The position numbers were made by a program, and so were the translations under genes. The notes below the pieces were generated by a model that had not been told where the DNA came from, did not search any database, and worked only from the letters and a program-made list of their open reading frames with translations. A DNA stretch of 7,671 bases, taken from Clostridiales bacterium (GTDB taxonomy: Bacteria; Bacillota; Clostridia; Tissierellales; Dethiosulfatibacteraceae). The stretch lies in assembly GCA_003446975.1 (NCBI GenBank), contig DMAP01000230.1, forward strand, positions 1-7,671, in the 5' to 3' direction. Each line of letters starts with the position of its first letter. Position 1 is the first letter of the stretch. Below, piece by piece: positions 1 to 5,701 of this stretch.

Positions 1-372
1 CAATCAGAGGATTTGGTGGTTTACGGAACAAGAGGCTGGTTGACTCAGGAAGGCGATGATTATAAAGCGGAGGATGACAGAATATTCAAGCGGGAACTTA
101 TTCGATTAAACAATTCTTTCAAATCGGAAACTTTTACTAAACCAAAGCTTAGGATCGCATTGCTGCATTTCTCACCCTTTGAACCCAAAGGTGATCTAAA
201 CCTGTTTGGAGAGCTCATCTGCAGGCATCGCATAGACATATGTCTTTATGGACATCTCCACGGTATAGATGGACACAAAAATATCAGAGAAGGCTTGGTG
301 GAGCAAACCAAGTTCTTTTGTGTGGCTGCTGATTATATCGATTTCAAATTAAAAGAGATTATTGAGGTATGA
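1..372 (+). CDS. Metallophosphoesterase (calcineurin-like), C-terminal part, 5' end outside window
   Basis: The reading frame is open from base 1 (QSEDLVVYGTRGW...) to the TGA at 370-372, giving 123 residues, so the real start lies to the left and the in-frame TTG at 13 is not the start. The C-terminal motifs of a calcineurin-like phosphoesterase are present: LLHFSPF near residues 54-60, the histidine-bearing metal motif, and GHLHG at residues 84-88, the last metal-binding block. The phrase YGTRGW followed by a charged region resembles the clostridial predicted phosphohydrolases of the COG1768 type; that assignment is from memory of the family. The N-terminal metal motifs (DxH, GDxxD, GNH) would lie outside the window. 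The enzyme should hydrolyse a phosphomono- or phosphodiester in the cytoplasm, but its substrate cannot be told. The next gene starts within a few bases of its stop, so the two are probably cotranscribed and translationally coupled. Confidence 0.88.
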   Translation, partial: QSEDLVVYGTRGWLTQEGDDYKAEDDRIFKRELIRLNNSFKSETFTKPKLRIALLHFSPFEPKGDLNLFGELICRHRIDICLYGHLHGIDGHKNIREGLVEQTKFFCVAADYIDFKLKEIIEV

Positions 373-374
373 TG

Positions 375-923
375 ATGAAAGAGATAGAAGTAAAAGTATT
401 AAATATCGATCCTTGTTCTATGGAAAAAAAACTAATCACACTAGGCGCGGTTAAAGTAAAGGACGAAAAACAAATCAACATGATATTTGACACCAAGGAC
501 TACTATCTGGATAGAAGCTCAAATGGCTATGCCAGAATCAGAGTGACGGAAGACAAGTTAAGAAACAGACAAGATAAAATATTCACATTGAAAAAAAACA
601 TCACCACCGATGGTGTCAGGGAAAATAAAGAACACAACATGGAATTGGCCGACGATGAACTGATGGTGCAGATCTTGATTGGCTTGGGGTATGAGCTCAA
701 GCATACTGGGAAAAAACACAGAATTTCATATGAGCTTGAAGGGATTCTGTATGAAATTGATATCTGGGATAATGATACTTATCCTTATCCTTACATGGAA
801 ATAGAAGTCAATCGGGAAGAAGATATTGATAGAGCTGTGGAACTGCTTGGTATTGACAGGGGCAACATTACAACTAAATCTATTCAACAACTAAGAAAGG
901 AGCTGGCGCTTGACAATGATTGA
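375..923 (+). CDS. CYTH-domain protein (class IV adenylate cyclase / triphosphatase fold)
   Basis: The protein has 182 residues and begins with the CYTH hallmark ExExK (EIEVK, residues 3-7). Further charged residues expected to line the triphosphate tunnel are visible: ARIRV (R54, R56), TLKK (K73, K74), HNMEL (E90), KKHRISYEL (K113, K114, R116), EIDIWD (D129) and YMEIEV (E142, E144). A C-terminal NITTKSIQQL segment matches the usual end of the fold. Members bind a triphosphate with divalent metal and may be CyaB-like adenylate cyclases, thiamine triphosphatases or tripolyphosphatases; sequence alone does not say which. Three ATGs stand in a row at 369, 372 and 375. GAGG at 364-367 is spaced 7 bases from the third, so 375 is preferred; starting at 369 would overlap the preceding stop as ATGA. 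Its end overlaps the next gene. Confidence 0.88.
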   Translation: MKEIEVKVLNIDPCSMEKKLITLGAVKVKDEKQINMIFDTKDYYLDRSSNGYARIRVTEDKLRNRQDKIFTLKKNITTDGVRENKEHNMELADDELMVQILIGLGYELKHTGKKHRISYELEGILYEIDIWDNDTYPYPYMEIEVNREEDIDRAVELLGIDRGNITTKSIQQLRKELALDND

Positions 924-1416
924 CATAAAAAAGACAGATTGTAATAAGAAGGAAGACTTTTACATTTTTTTGGATAGAAGTATATCAGCATTACTAAGAG
1001 ATGAGTCGGATTGGTTAGCAAATCTATGCAATACAACCGCCTTGATCTGGGATATGATGGCGGATATCAACTGGGTAGGATTCTATCTTTATAAAGAAGG
1101 ACAATTGGTATGTGGACCCTTTCAAGGGAAACCCGCCTGCACACGAATCAATATAGGCGAAGGTGTCTGTGGAACCGCAGCACTTATTAGAGAGTCTGTG
1201 TTGGTTCAGGATGTCCACGCATTTCCGGGTCATATAGCTTGCGATAGCGCATCAAACTCCGAATTAGTTGTTCCTCTCACAAATGGTGACAGGATCATTG
1301 GTGTATTGGATATCGATAGTCCATTGTTTAGTAGATTTGATCAAGATGATAGATTAGGGTTTGAGAAAATTGTCGAAACCATATTGAAGTATCTGTCAAT
1401 TCCTGAAAAATATTGA
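910..1416 (+). CDS. msrC: Free methionine-(R)-sulfoxide reductase (fRMsr), GAF fold
   Basis: This 168-residue protein is a single GAF domain of the fRMsr (E. coli YebR/MsrC) family, which reduces free L-methionine-(R)-sulfoxide to methionine in the cytoplasm using thioredoxin-type reductants. Diagnostic segments are NWVGFYLY (54-61), GPFQGKPAC (69-77), GEGVCG (83-88), VQDVHAFPGHIACD (99-112) and GVLDIDSP. The three redox cysteines are C77, C87 and C111, with spacings of 10 and 24 that equal those of E. coli C84/C94/C118, so the site looks intact. AAAGGAG at 896-902 sits 7 bases before the TTG at 910 but 13 before the ATG at 916, so a TTG start is favoured; the alternative only removes two residues. 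The gene overlaps the CYTH gene by 14 bases. No clear terminator follows it. Confidence 0.93.
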   Translation: MTMIDIKKTDCNKKEDFYIFLDRSISALLRDESDWLANLCNTTALIWDMMADINWVGFYLYKEGQLVCGPFQGKPACTRINIGEGVCGTAALIRESVLVQDVHAFPGHIACDSASNSELVVPLTNGDRIIGVLDIDSPLFSRFDQDDRLGFEKIVETILKYLSIPEKY

Positions 1417-1448
1417 CAAATGAAATAGACGGTTCCAACGCTGGGCTA

Positions 1449-1477
1449 TTGACAAAATTTTAATGATATAATATGAT
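1449..1477 (+). promoter_or_regulatory. Sigma-A-type promoter of the tyrS T-box leader
   Basis: A perfect -35 TTGACA (1449-1454) is separated by exactly 17 bases from TATGAT (1472-1477). Transcription would begin near 1484, about 40 bases before the T-box Stem I. A better-looking TATAAT at 1467-1472 overlaps, but it lies only 12 bases from the -35 and is unlikely to work with it. Confidence 0.75.
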
Positions 1478-1525
1478 GCTTAGGAATGGGAAATAAAAGC
1501 TTGGAAAGAAAAATAGTAGTAAAAA

Positions 1526-1711
1526 TGCGCTAAGATGAAGAGAGCAGTCTGGCTGGTGAAAAGATTGCAGAGCATTGGCATGAAATACGATTCTGGAGCT
1601 TCCATGGGAAACTATGGCGCAGGTAGGCGATATATACATAAAGGCTTAGGCGAATTAAGGTGGTACCACGAGTCAATGCTCGTCCTTGAAATTTTTTCAA
1701 GGACGTTTTTT
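1526..1711 (+). promoter_or_regulatory. T-box riboswitch (tRNA-Tyr sensing leader) of tyrS
   Basis: This leader RNA senses uncharged tRNA-Tyr and controls transcription read-through into tyrS. Stem I shows the purine block AGAGAG (1539-1544), an apical stem CAGTCT/AGATTG (1545-1550 with 1562-1567) around the conserved-looking loop GGCTGGTG (1551-1558), then TGAA-TAC with the specifier UAC at 1586-1588, and CTGGAGC at 1593-1599. UAC is a tyrosine codon, matching the gene downstream. A small hairpin CCAT/ATGG follows (1602-1605 with 1614-1617), and TGCGC (1526-1530) can pair with GCGCA (1617-1621). The antiterminator consists of AAGG (1657-1660), the seven-base bulge TGGTACC (1661-1667), ACGAG/CTCGT (1668-1672 with 1679-1683) and CCTT (1684-1687). 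The TGGT in the bulge would pair with the ACCA end of tRNA-Tyr (discriminator A). The stem assignments are by eye; the T-box core and terminator are certain, the Stem I fold less so. Confidence 0.95.
1681..1711 (+). terminator. Regulated intrinsic terminator of the T-box leader
   Basis: A perfect 11-bp stem, CGTCCTTGAAA (1681-1691) with TTTCAAGGACG (1695-1705), closes a three-base loop and is followed by six T (1706-1711). Its 5' arm shares CGTCCTT with the 3' side of the antiterminator, so the two structures exclude each other, as expected of a T-box switch. It lies 30 bases before the tyrS start codon. Confidence 0.95.
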
Positions 1712-1741
1712 GTTCGATTAAAACTTAGAAGAGGTAGAAAG

Positions 1742-2971
1742 ATGGAAAGAAATGTTTTTGATGTATTGAAAGAGAGAGGATATATTGAGCAGTGCACCCA
1801 TGAAGGTGAAATCAGAGAACTGCTCGGGAGGGAATCGGTTACTTTCTATATTGGATTCGATCCTACAGCAGACAGCCTTCATATTGGTCATTATATACAA
1901 ATAATGGTTATGGCTCATATGCAAAGACATGGACACAGACCCATAGCAATAATAGGCGGCGGGACTACCATGGTTGGAGATCCCAGTGATAGAACAGGCA
2001 TGAGATCATTATTGACCAGGGAAGCGATAGCTGCTAATGGCGAGAAATTCAAGGAAGTATTTAAAAAGTTTTTGGATTTCAATGAAGACAAGGCTTTGAT
2101 GGTGGACAATGCTGATTGGCTGCTTAATCTAAATTATGTTGAGTTCCTTAGAGAGATTGGTCTTCACTTTTCAGTCAATAGGATGCTGACTGCTGAGTGT
2201 TACAAAAATAGAATGGAAAAAGGGCTCACATTCCTTGAGTTCAATTATATGATTATGCAGGCTTATGACTTCTATATGCTGCATAAGCTATACAACTGTA
2301 AAATGCAGTTTGGCGGGAATGATCAATGGTCCAATATCATAGCAGGGGTTGATCTGATTAGAAGAAAGCAAGGGGTAAGTGCTTTCGGAATGACTTTTTC
2401 CCTTCTTACCAACAGCGAAGGCAAGAAAATGGGCAAAACAGAAAAAGGAGCATTGTGGCTGGATCCGAAAAAAACATCCCCATATGACTTTTATCAGTAC
2501 TGGAGAAATATAGACGATGCCGATGTGAAAAAATGTCTCGCTCTGTTAACATTTATTGAGATGGATGAGGTAGAAAGATTAGGGTCTTTAGAAGGTGCAG
2601 AGATTAATAGGGCAAAAGAGATATTAGCCTATGAAATCACCAAATTGATCCACGGTGAGACAGAGGCTGAAAAAGCACAGGAAGCTGCCAGAGCTTTGTT
2701 TTCTAAAGGAACCGATTCAGAGAATATGCCTTTTACTGACATGGACAGCTCATTGTTGGCGGACAACACAACAATTATCGATATACTCAGGTTGACTGGC
2801 CTGATCAGCACCAATAGCGAGGGCAGGAGACTGATTCAACAGGGAGGGATATTCCTCAATGATGAAAAGATACAGGACTTTGCAAGATTGATACAACGTG
2901 AGGATTTTTTGGATAATAAGCTGATTGTAAAAAAAGGAAAGAAGATATTCCATAAAGTAAATTTAAAGTAG
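1742..2971 (+). CDS. tyrS: Tyrosyl-tRNA synthetase (TyrRS)
   Basis: This 409-residue cytoplasmic enzyme attaches tyrosine to tRNA-Tyr using ATP. It has the class I Rossmann catalytic core with YIGFDPTADSLHIGHY (Y36, D40, HIGH at 47-50), GGGTTMVGDPSDRTGMR, the tyrosine-pocket block around YMIMQAYDFYMLH, GGNDQWSN, and the KMSKS equivalent KMGKT at 229-233. A C-terminal S4 RNA-binding domain occupies about residues 343-403. The length is normal for bacterial TyrRS. The frame stays open upstream to 1535, but that part crosses the T-box and terminator. The ATG at 1742 has GAGG at 1731-1734 spaced 7 bases away and gives the family's usual N-terminus (MERNVFDVLKERG), so it is the start. Expression is expected to rise when uncharged tRNA-Tyr accumulates. 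The methyltransferase gene follows 12 bases after the stop with no terminator. Confidence 0.98.
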   Translation: MERNVFDVLKERGYIEQCTHEGEIRELLGRESVTFYIGFDPTADSLHIGHYIQIMVMAHMQRHGHRPIAIIGGGTTMVGDPSDRTGMRSLLTREAIAANGEKFKEVFKKFLDFNEDKALMVDNADWLLNLNYVEFLREIGLHFSVNRMLTAECYKNRMEKGLTFLEFNYMIMQAYDFYMLHKLYNCKMQFGGNDQWSNIIAGVDLIRRKQGVSAFGMTFSLLTNSEGKKMGKTEKGALWLDPKKTSPYDFYQYWRNIDDADVKKCLALLTFIEMDEVERLGSLEGAEINRAKEILAYEITKLIHGETEAEKAQEAARALFSKGTDSENMPFTDMDSSLLADNTTIIDILRLTGLISTNSEGRRLIQQGGIFLNDEKIQDFARLIQREDFLDNKLIVKKGKKIFHKVNLK

Positions 2972-2983
2972 AGGATGACAAAA

Positions 2984-4120
2984 ATGTCTAAAATAAGACT
3001 AGCCGTAGTTTGTACCTTTGGACTTGAGGCTATAGTGAAACGAGAACTTATTCAGATGGGTTACAATAATCTGACAGTAGATAATGGGTGGATATTCTTT
3101 GATGCGGAAATCGAGGATATCATCAAAACCAATATAAATCTAAGAAGTGCCGAGAGAGTCTTGCTGGTGATGGGTGAGTTCAATGCGGTGACATTCACAG
3201 AGTTGCATGATAAAACCTATGACTTGCCTTGGGATGAATGGATTGAAAAAGACGGCAGCTTCACGGTCAAGGGAAAGTCTGTAAAATCAAAGCTATACAG
3301 CGTGTCGGACTGCCAATCAATTGTAAAGAAAGCCATAGTGAACAAACTGAAAAACAGGTTCGATATTGAGTGGTTCAGCGAGAAAGGGGCTGAGTTCACA
3401 GTCCAGGTCTCCATCCATAAGGATAATGTCATTTTGACCATTGACACCACGGGCTCACGAGAAGGCTTGTTCAAAAGAGGATACAGAAAAAGCGCTGTCG
3501 ATGCACCTTTGAAAGAGACAATGGCTTCTGCTCTTGTACAGCTTAGTTTTTGGAATAAGGACAGAATTTTGTATGACCCCATGTGCGGATCAGGCACGAT
3601 TGCCATTGAAGCCGCATTGATAGGAACCAATACACCTCCTGGACTGTTCAGACATTTTGCTTCTGAGGAATGGCAGGCGATCCCTGCCATAGCTTGGGAG
3701 GACATCAGATTTTATTACGAATCACAGATAGATCATGATTCCAAGCTTAAGATATTCGCCTCTGATATCAATAGAGATGCGATTGAGTCCGCGAAAAAAA
3801 ACGCCATAAGAGCAGGAATGGAAGAGCATATTAGTTTTGAGACGATGGATATCAAAGATATTGTCCTGCCTGGAGATTATGGCGTCATGATTACCAATCC
3901 ACCTTATGGAGACAGAATTGGCGATGAAGAAACGGTCATGGAAATATCCGAATTCCTAGGTAAAATTTTCGGTAGCAACAAGACATGGTCAAACTACGTC
4001 ATAACATCTTTTGAAAAATTCGAGACTTATTATGGCGCTAAGGCTTCCAGAAAGAGAAAACTATTCAATGGTAATGTAAAGGTCAATTATTATCAATATT
4101 TCGGAGAAAAAAAGCTGTGA
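2984..4120 (+). CDS. rlmL: THUMP-domain 23S rRNA guanine-N2 methyltransferase (RlmL/YpsC family)
   Basis: This 378-residue protein matches the stand-alone RlmL-type enzymes of Firmicutes (B. subtilis YpsC), equivalent to the N-terminal half of E. coli RlmKL, which makes m2G2445 in 23S rRNA. A ferredoxin-like/THUMP RNA-binding part covers about residues 1-155. It is followed by the conserved GSREGLFKRGYRK linker and a Rossmann methyltransferase domain with SAM motif I DPMCGSGT (from residue 198) and the catalytic motif NPPYG (305-309), both typical of N2-guanine methylation. Two in-frame ATGs are possible: GAGG at 2971-2974 touches the one at 2975 but is 9 bases from the one at 2984, so 2984 is chosen. 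The exact target base is inferred from the family. It probably shares the tyrS transcript and so the T-box control. Confidence 0.93.
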   Translation: MSKIRLAVVCTFGLEAIVKRELIQMGYNNLTVDNGWIFFDAEIEDIIKTNINLRSAERVLLVMGEFNAVTFTELHDKTYDLPWDEWIEKDGSFTVKGKSVKSKLYSVSDCQSIVKKAIVNKLKNRFDIEWFSEKGAEFTVQVSIHKDNVILTIDTTGSREGLFKRGYRKSAVDAPLKETMASALVQLSFWNKDRILYDPMCGSGTIAIEAALIGTNTPPGLFRHFASEEWQAIPAIAWEDIRFYYESQIDHDSKLKIFASDINRDAIESAKKNAIRAGMEEHISFETMDIKDIVLPGDYGVMITNPPYGDRIGDEETVMEISEFLGKIFGSNKTWSNYVITSFEKFETYYGAKASRKRKLFNGNVKVNYYQYFGEKKL

Positions 4121-4137
4121 ATAGATTGCTTTTTTTC
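4106..4137 (+). terminator. Candidate weak terminator: A/T-rich inverted repeat over the rlmL stop codon
   Basis: GAAAAAAAGC (4106-4115) and GCTTTTTTTC (4128-4137) form a perfect 10-bp inverted repeat around a 12-base loop that contains the rlmL stop codon (4118-4120). The stem has only three G-C pairs and its seven T are inside the stem instead of following it, so termination would be inefficient. It is the only hairpin between rlmL and the next promoter. Confidence 0.35.
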
Positions 4138-4163
4138 AAAACCGAATTTATTTGTGATATAAT
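4135..4163 (+). promoter_or_regulatory. Sigma-A-type promoter before the cupin gene
   Basis: TATAAT at 4158-4163 is preceded by TGA (4155-4157), an extended -10 TGn element, and by TTCAAA (4135-4140) at a 17-base spacing as a weak -35. A second TATAAT abuts it at 4164-4169, without a good -35. The start site would fall near 4170, leaving a leader of about 38 bases before the ATG. The -35 overlaps the 3' arm of the inverted repeat ending rlmL. Confidence 0.65.
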
Positions 4164-4207
4164 TATAATCAAAGCAACAATCAAAAAAATCACTACAGGA
4201 GGATAAA

Positions 4208-4555
4208 ATGATAGTAGGACATAAAGATGATATAGCGTTTGTAAGACCTGATGATCCGTCTATAAAAGGGGCGGAGATGAAAAAAATAATTGGATCAGAT
4301 GAAGGCTGGGAAGATTACGTCATGAGAATTGTAAAGCTAGAGCCTAATGGCTACAGCTTCAACCACAATCATCCATGGCCACATATAAATTACTATATAA
4401 AAGGTCAGGGAATACTCACGGTAGAAGGCAAGGAGTATCCTGTAAAAGAGGGTGGCTATTCACTAGTACCCGCAAATAAGCAGCATCAATGGCGATCGCT
4501 AGAGGATACAGGGTTGGAATTTATTTGCATCGTTCCAAAGGAAGGACATAAATAA
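4208..4555 (+). CDS. Small single-domain cupin protein
   Basis: This 115-residue protein is a one-domain cupin (small beta-barrel); the reaction or ligand is unknown. Motif 1 reads HNHPWPHINYYIKGQG (residues 53-68) and motif 2 includes VPANKQHQW (87-95). The metal-ligand histidines H53, H55 and H93 are in place. The glutamate usual in motif 1 (HxHxxxHE-type) is replaced by I60/N61, and H59 stands just before it. Motif 2 has PAN where PxG is common. It may therefore bind metal with three or four histidines, or bind a ligand without metal. AGGAGG at 4197-4202, five bases before the ATG, is the strongest ribosome-binding site in the window. The gene has its own promoter and is followed 39 bases later by a phosphatase gene, suggesting cotranscription. 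Cupins of this size often act as sugar isomerases, oxygenases or sensors; none of these can be chosen here. Confidence 0.9.
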   Translation: MIVGHKDDIAFVRPDDPSIKGAEMKKIIGSDEGWEDYVMRIVKLEPNGYSFNHNHPWPHINYYIKGQGILTVEGKEYPVKEGGYSLVPANKQHQWRSLEDTGLEFICIVPKEGHK

Positions 4556-4594
4556 TCTGAGTTTAAGTCTATTGTAAAAGGGTGAAATATTCTT

Positions 4595-5689
4595 ATGAGT
4601 AACAATGATTTCAAAGTATCAATGAACTCTCCACAGTTCAAGATTTTAGACAGCATGATAGATGGTGTCAGGCTACTCAATAAATTCAATACAGTCATAC
4701 ATACCAACCAATATCTTGAACAGAATATCATTTCCCATACAATCGGCAAAAAATGTTATGAGGGAATAGGAAAAAGAGAAGCCTGTCAGCAATGCATTTC
4801 TGAGGAGACTTTTGCATCTGGAGAGACATTTAGAAAGCATGAAATAATCAATGACAGACATTATCTAGTCATCAGCTCGCCCGTTTATGACAGATACAAC
4901 AATATCAGCGCGGTTGTTGAAGTTTTCAGGGATATCACAAAGGAAAAAGAGCTTGAAGAATCATTGATCATAAAAAACGAAAAAATGCGAAACGATATAG
5001 AGTTTGCGCAGAAAATGCAGATCAATATGCTCCCAATCAAAGGAATATACAATGATCTTCAGATCGATTATTTTTATCAACCTTCAGAGCTACTCAGCGG
5101 AGACATGTTTGATGTCTTTAAGATAGACAATGATTGCACAGGTTTTTATATTTGCGATGTAGTGGGACATGGAATCTCATCTTCTATGATCAGTATGTAT
5201 GTTAAGCAAACCATGAGAGCTATCAGCAAAAAAACCACAGACATCAATTCAATCATGAGTGAACTGCACAGGACTTTTCTAGCCCTGAACTTTGAAGACG
5301 ATAAATACTTTTCGATCTTTTTTGGTTTGTTCAATAAACACACAATGGAGCTTCAGTACATTAATGCAGGTCATAACTGCGAACCATTGATGAAGCGAAG
5401 TGAGCAGGTACTAAAACTGAAAGCGAGAGGCTACCCAATATGCAATATCTTTGAAAGTGTCAATTATGAAGTGAAAAGAATCAATCTACAACTTGGCGAC
5501 AATATACTGTTCTATACAGATGGCATCACTGAAATGAAGAACCCCGCCGGAGAATATTTTGGAGAGAATAGATTGATGGCGTTATTTCAAAATGAAGACA
5601 ATATCATCAGTAGGATTGGTGAAGAGATAGATACATTTGAGGGACTAAACAGTGATGACTTGGCATTGTTGGATATTAAAGTTATTTAA
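4595..5689 (+). CDS. PAS-PP2C (SpoIIE-type) serine phosphatase
   Basis: The 364-residue protein has an N-terminal PAS domain (about 12-115, ending in the typical VVEVFRDIT), a short helical linker (about 116-145) with AQKMQINMLP, and a C-terminal SpoIIE/RsbU-type PP2C domain. Metal-binding and catalytic blocks are SGDMFDV (D170, D173), YICDVVGHG (D188, 190-193), INAGHN (256-261), LFYTDGITE (D309) and SDDLALL (D354, D355), so the phosphatase looks active. It has no signal peptide or membrane segment and should be cytoplasmic. Relatives dephosphorylate anti-anti-sigma factors, releasing sigma factors, but no partner kinase or STAS protein is in the window. The PAS domain carries C54, C64 and C67 (C-x9-C-x2-C), which could hold a metal or act in redox sensing (inference). 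The start has AGGGTG at 4579-4584, ten bases upstream. pgi follows after 12 bases. Confidence 0.93.
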   Translation: MSNNDFKVSMNSPQFKILDSMIDGVRLLNKFNTVIHTNQYLEQNIISHTIGKKCYEGIGKREACQQCISEETFASGETFRKHEIINDRHYLVISSPVYDRYNNISAVVEVFRDITKEKELEESLIIKNEKMRNDIEFAQKMQINMLPIKGIYNDLQIDYFYQPSELLSGDMFDVFKIDNDCTGFYICDVVGHGISSSMISMYVKQTMRAISKKTTDINSIMSELHRTFLALNFEDDKYFSIFFGLFNKHTMELQYINAGHNCEPLMKRSEQVLKLKARGYPICNIFESVNYEVKRINLQLGDNILFYTDGITEMKNPAGEYFGENRLMALFQNEDNIISRIGEEIDTFEGLNSDDLALLDIKVI

Positions 5690-5701
5690 CCGGAGGTTGC
5701 A

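Noticed and set aside
13..372. TTG at 13 as the start of the first gene
   Set aside because: The frame is open to base 1 and the encoded part is only the C-terminal half of the phosphoesterase fold, so the start lies outside the window.
1413..1441. First TTGACA (1413-1418) as a second -35
   Set aside because: The bases 16-18 downstream read CCAACGC with no -10-like sequence.
1467..1472. TATAAT as the -10 for the tyrS promoter
   Set aside because: It is only 12 bases from the TTGACA at 1449; TATGAT at 1472-1477 has the correct 17-base spacing.
1535..1741. Upstream in-frame extension of tyrS (69 extra residues from an ATG at 1535)
   Set aside because: It translates the T-box leader and its terminator hairpin. 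The ATG at 1742 has a well-spaced GAGG and gives the standard TyrRS N-terminus.
3217..3705. 162-residue open frame on the - strand opposite rlmL
   Set aside because: It lies entirely inside a clearly conserved methyltransferase gene, has no recognisable domain, and is a frame shadow.
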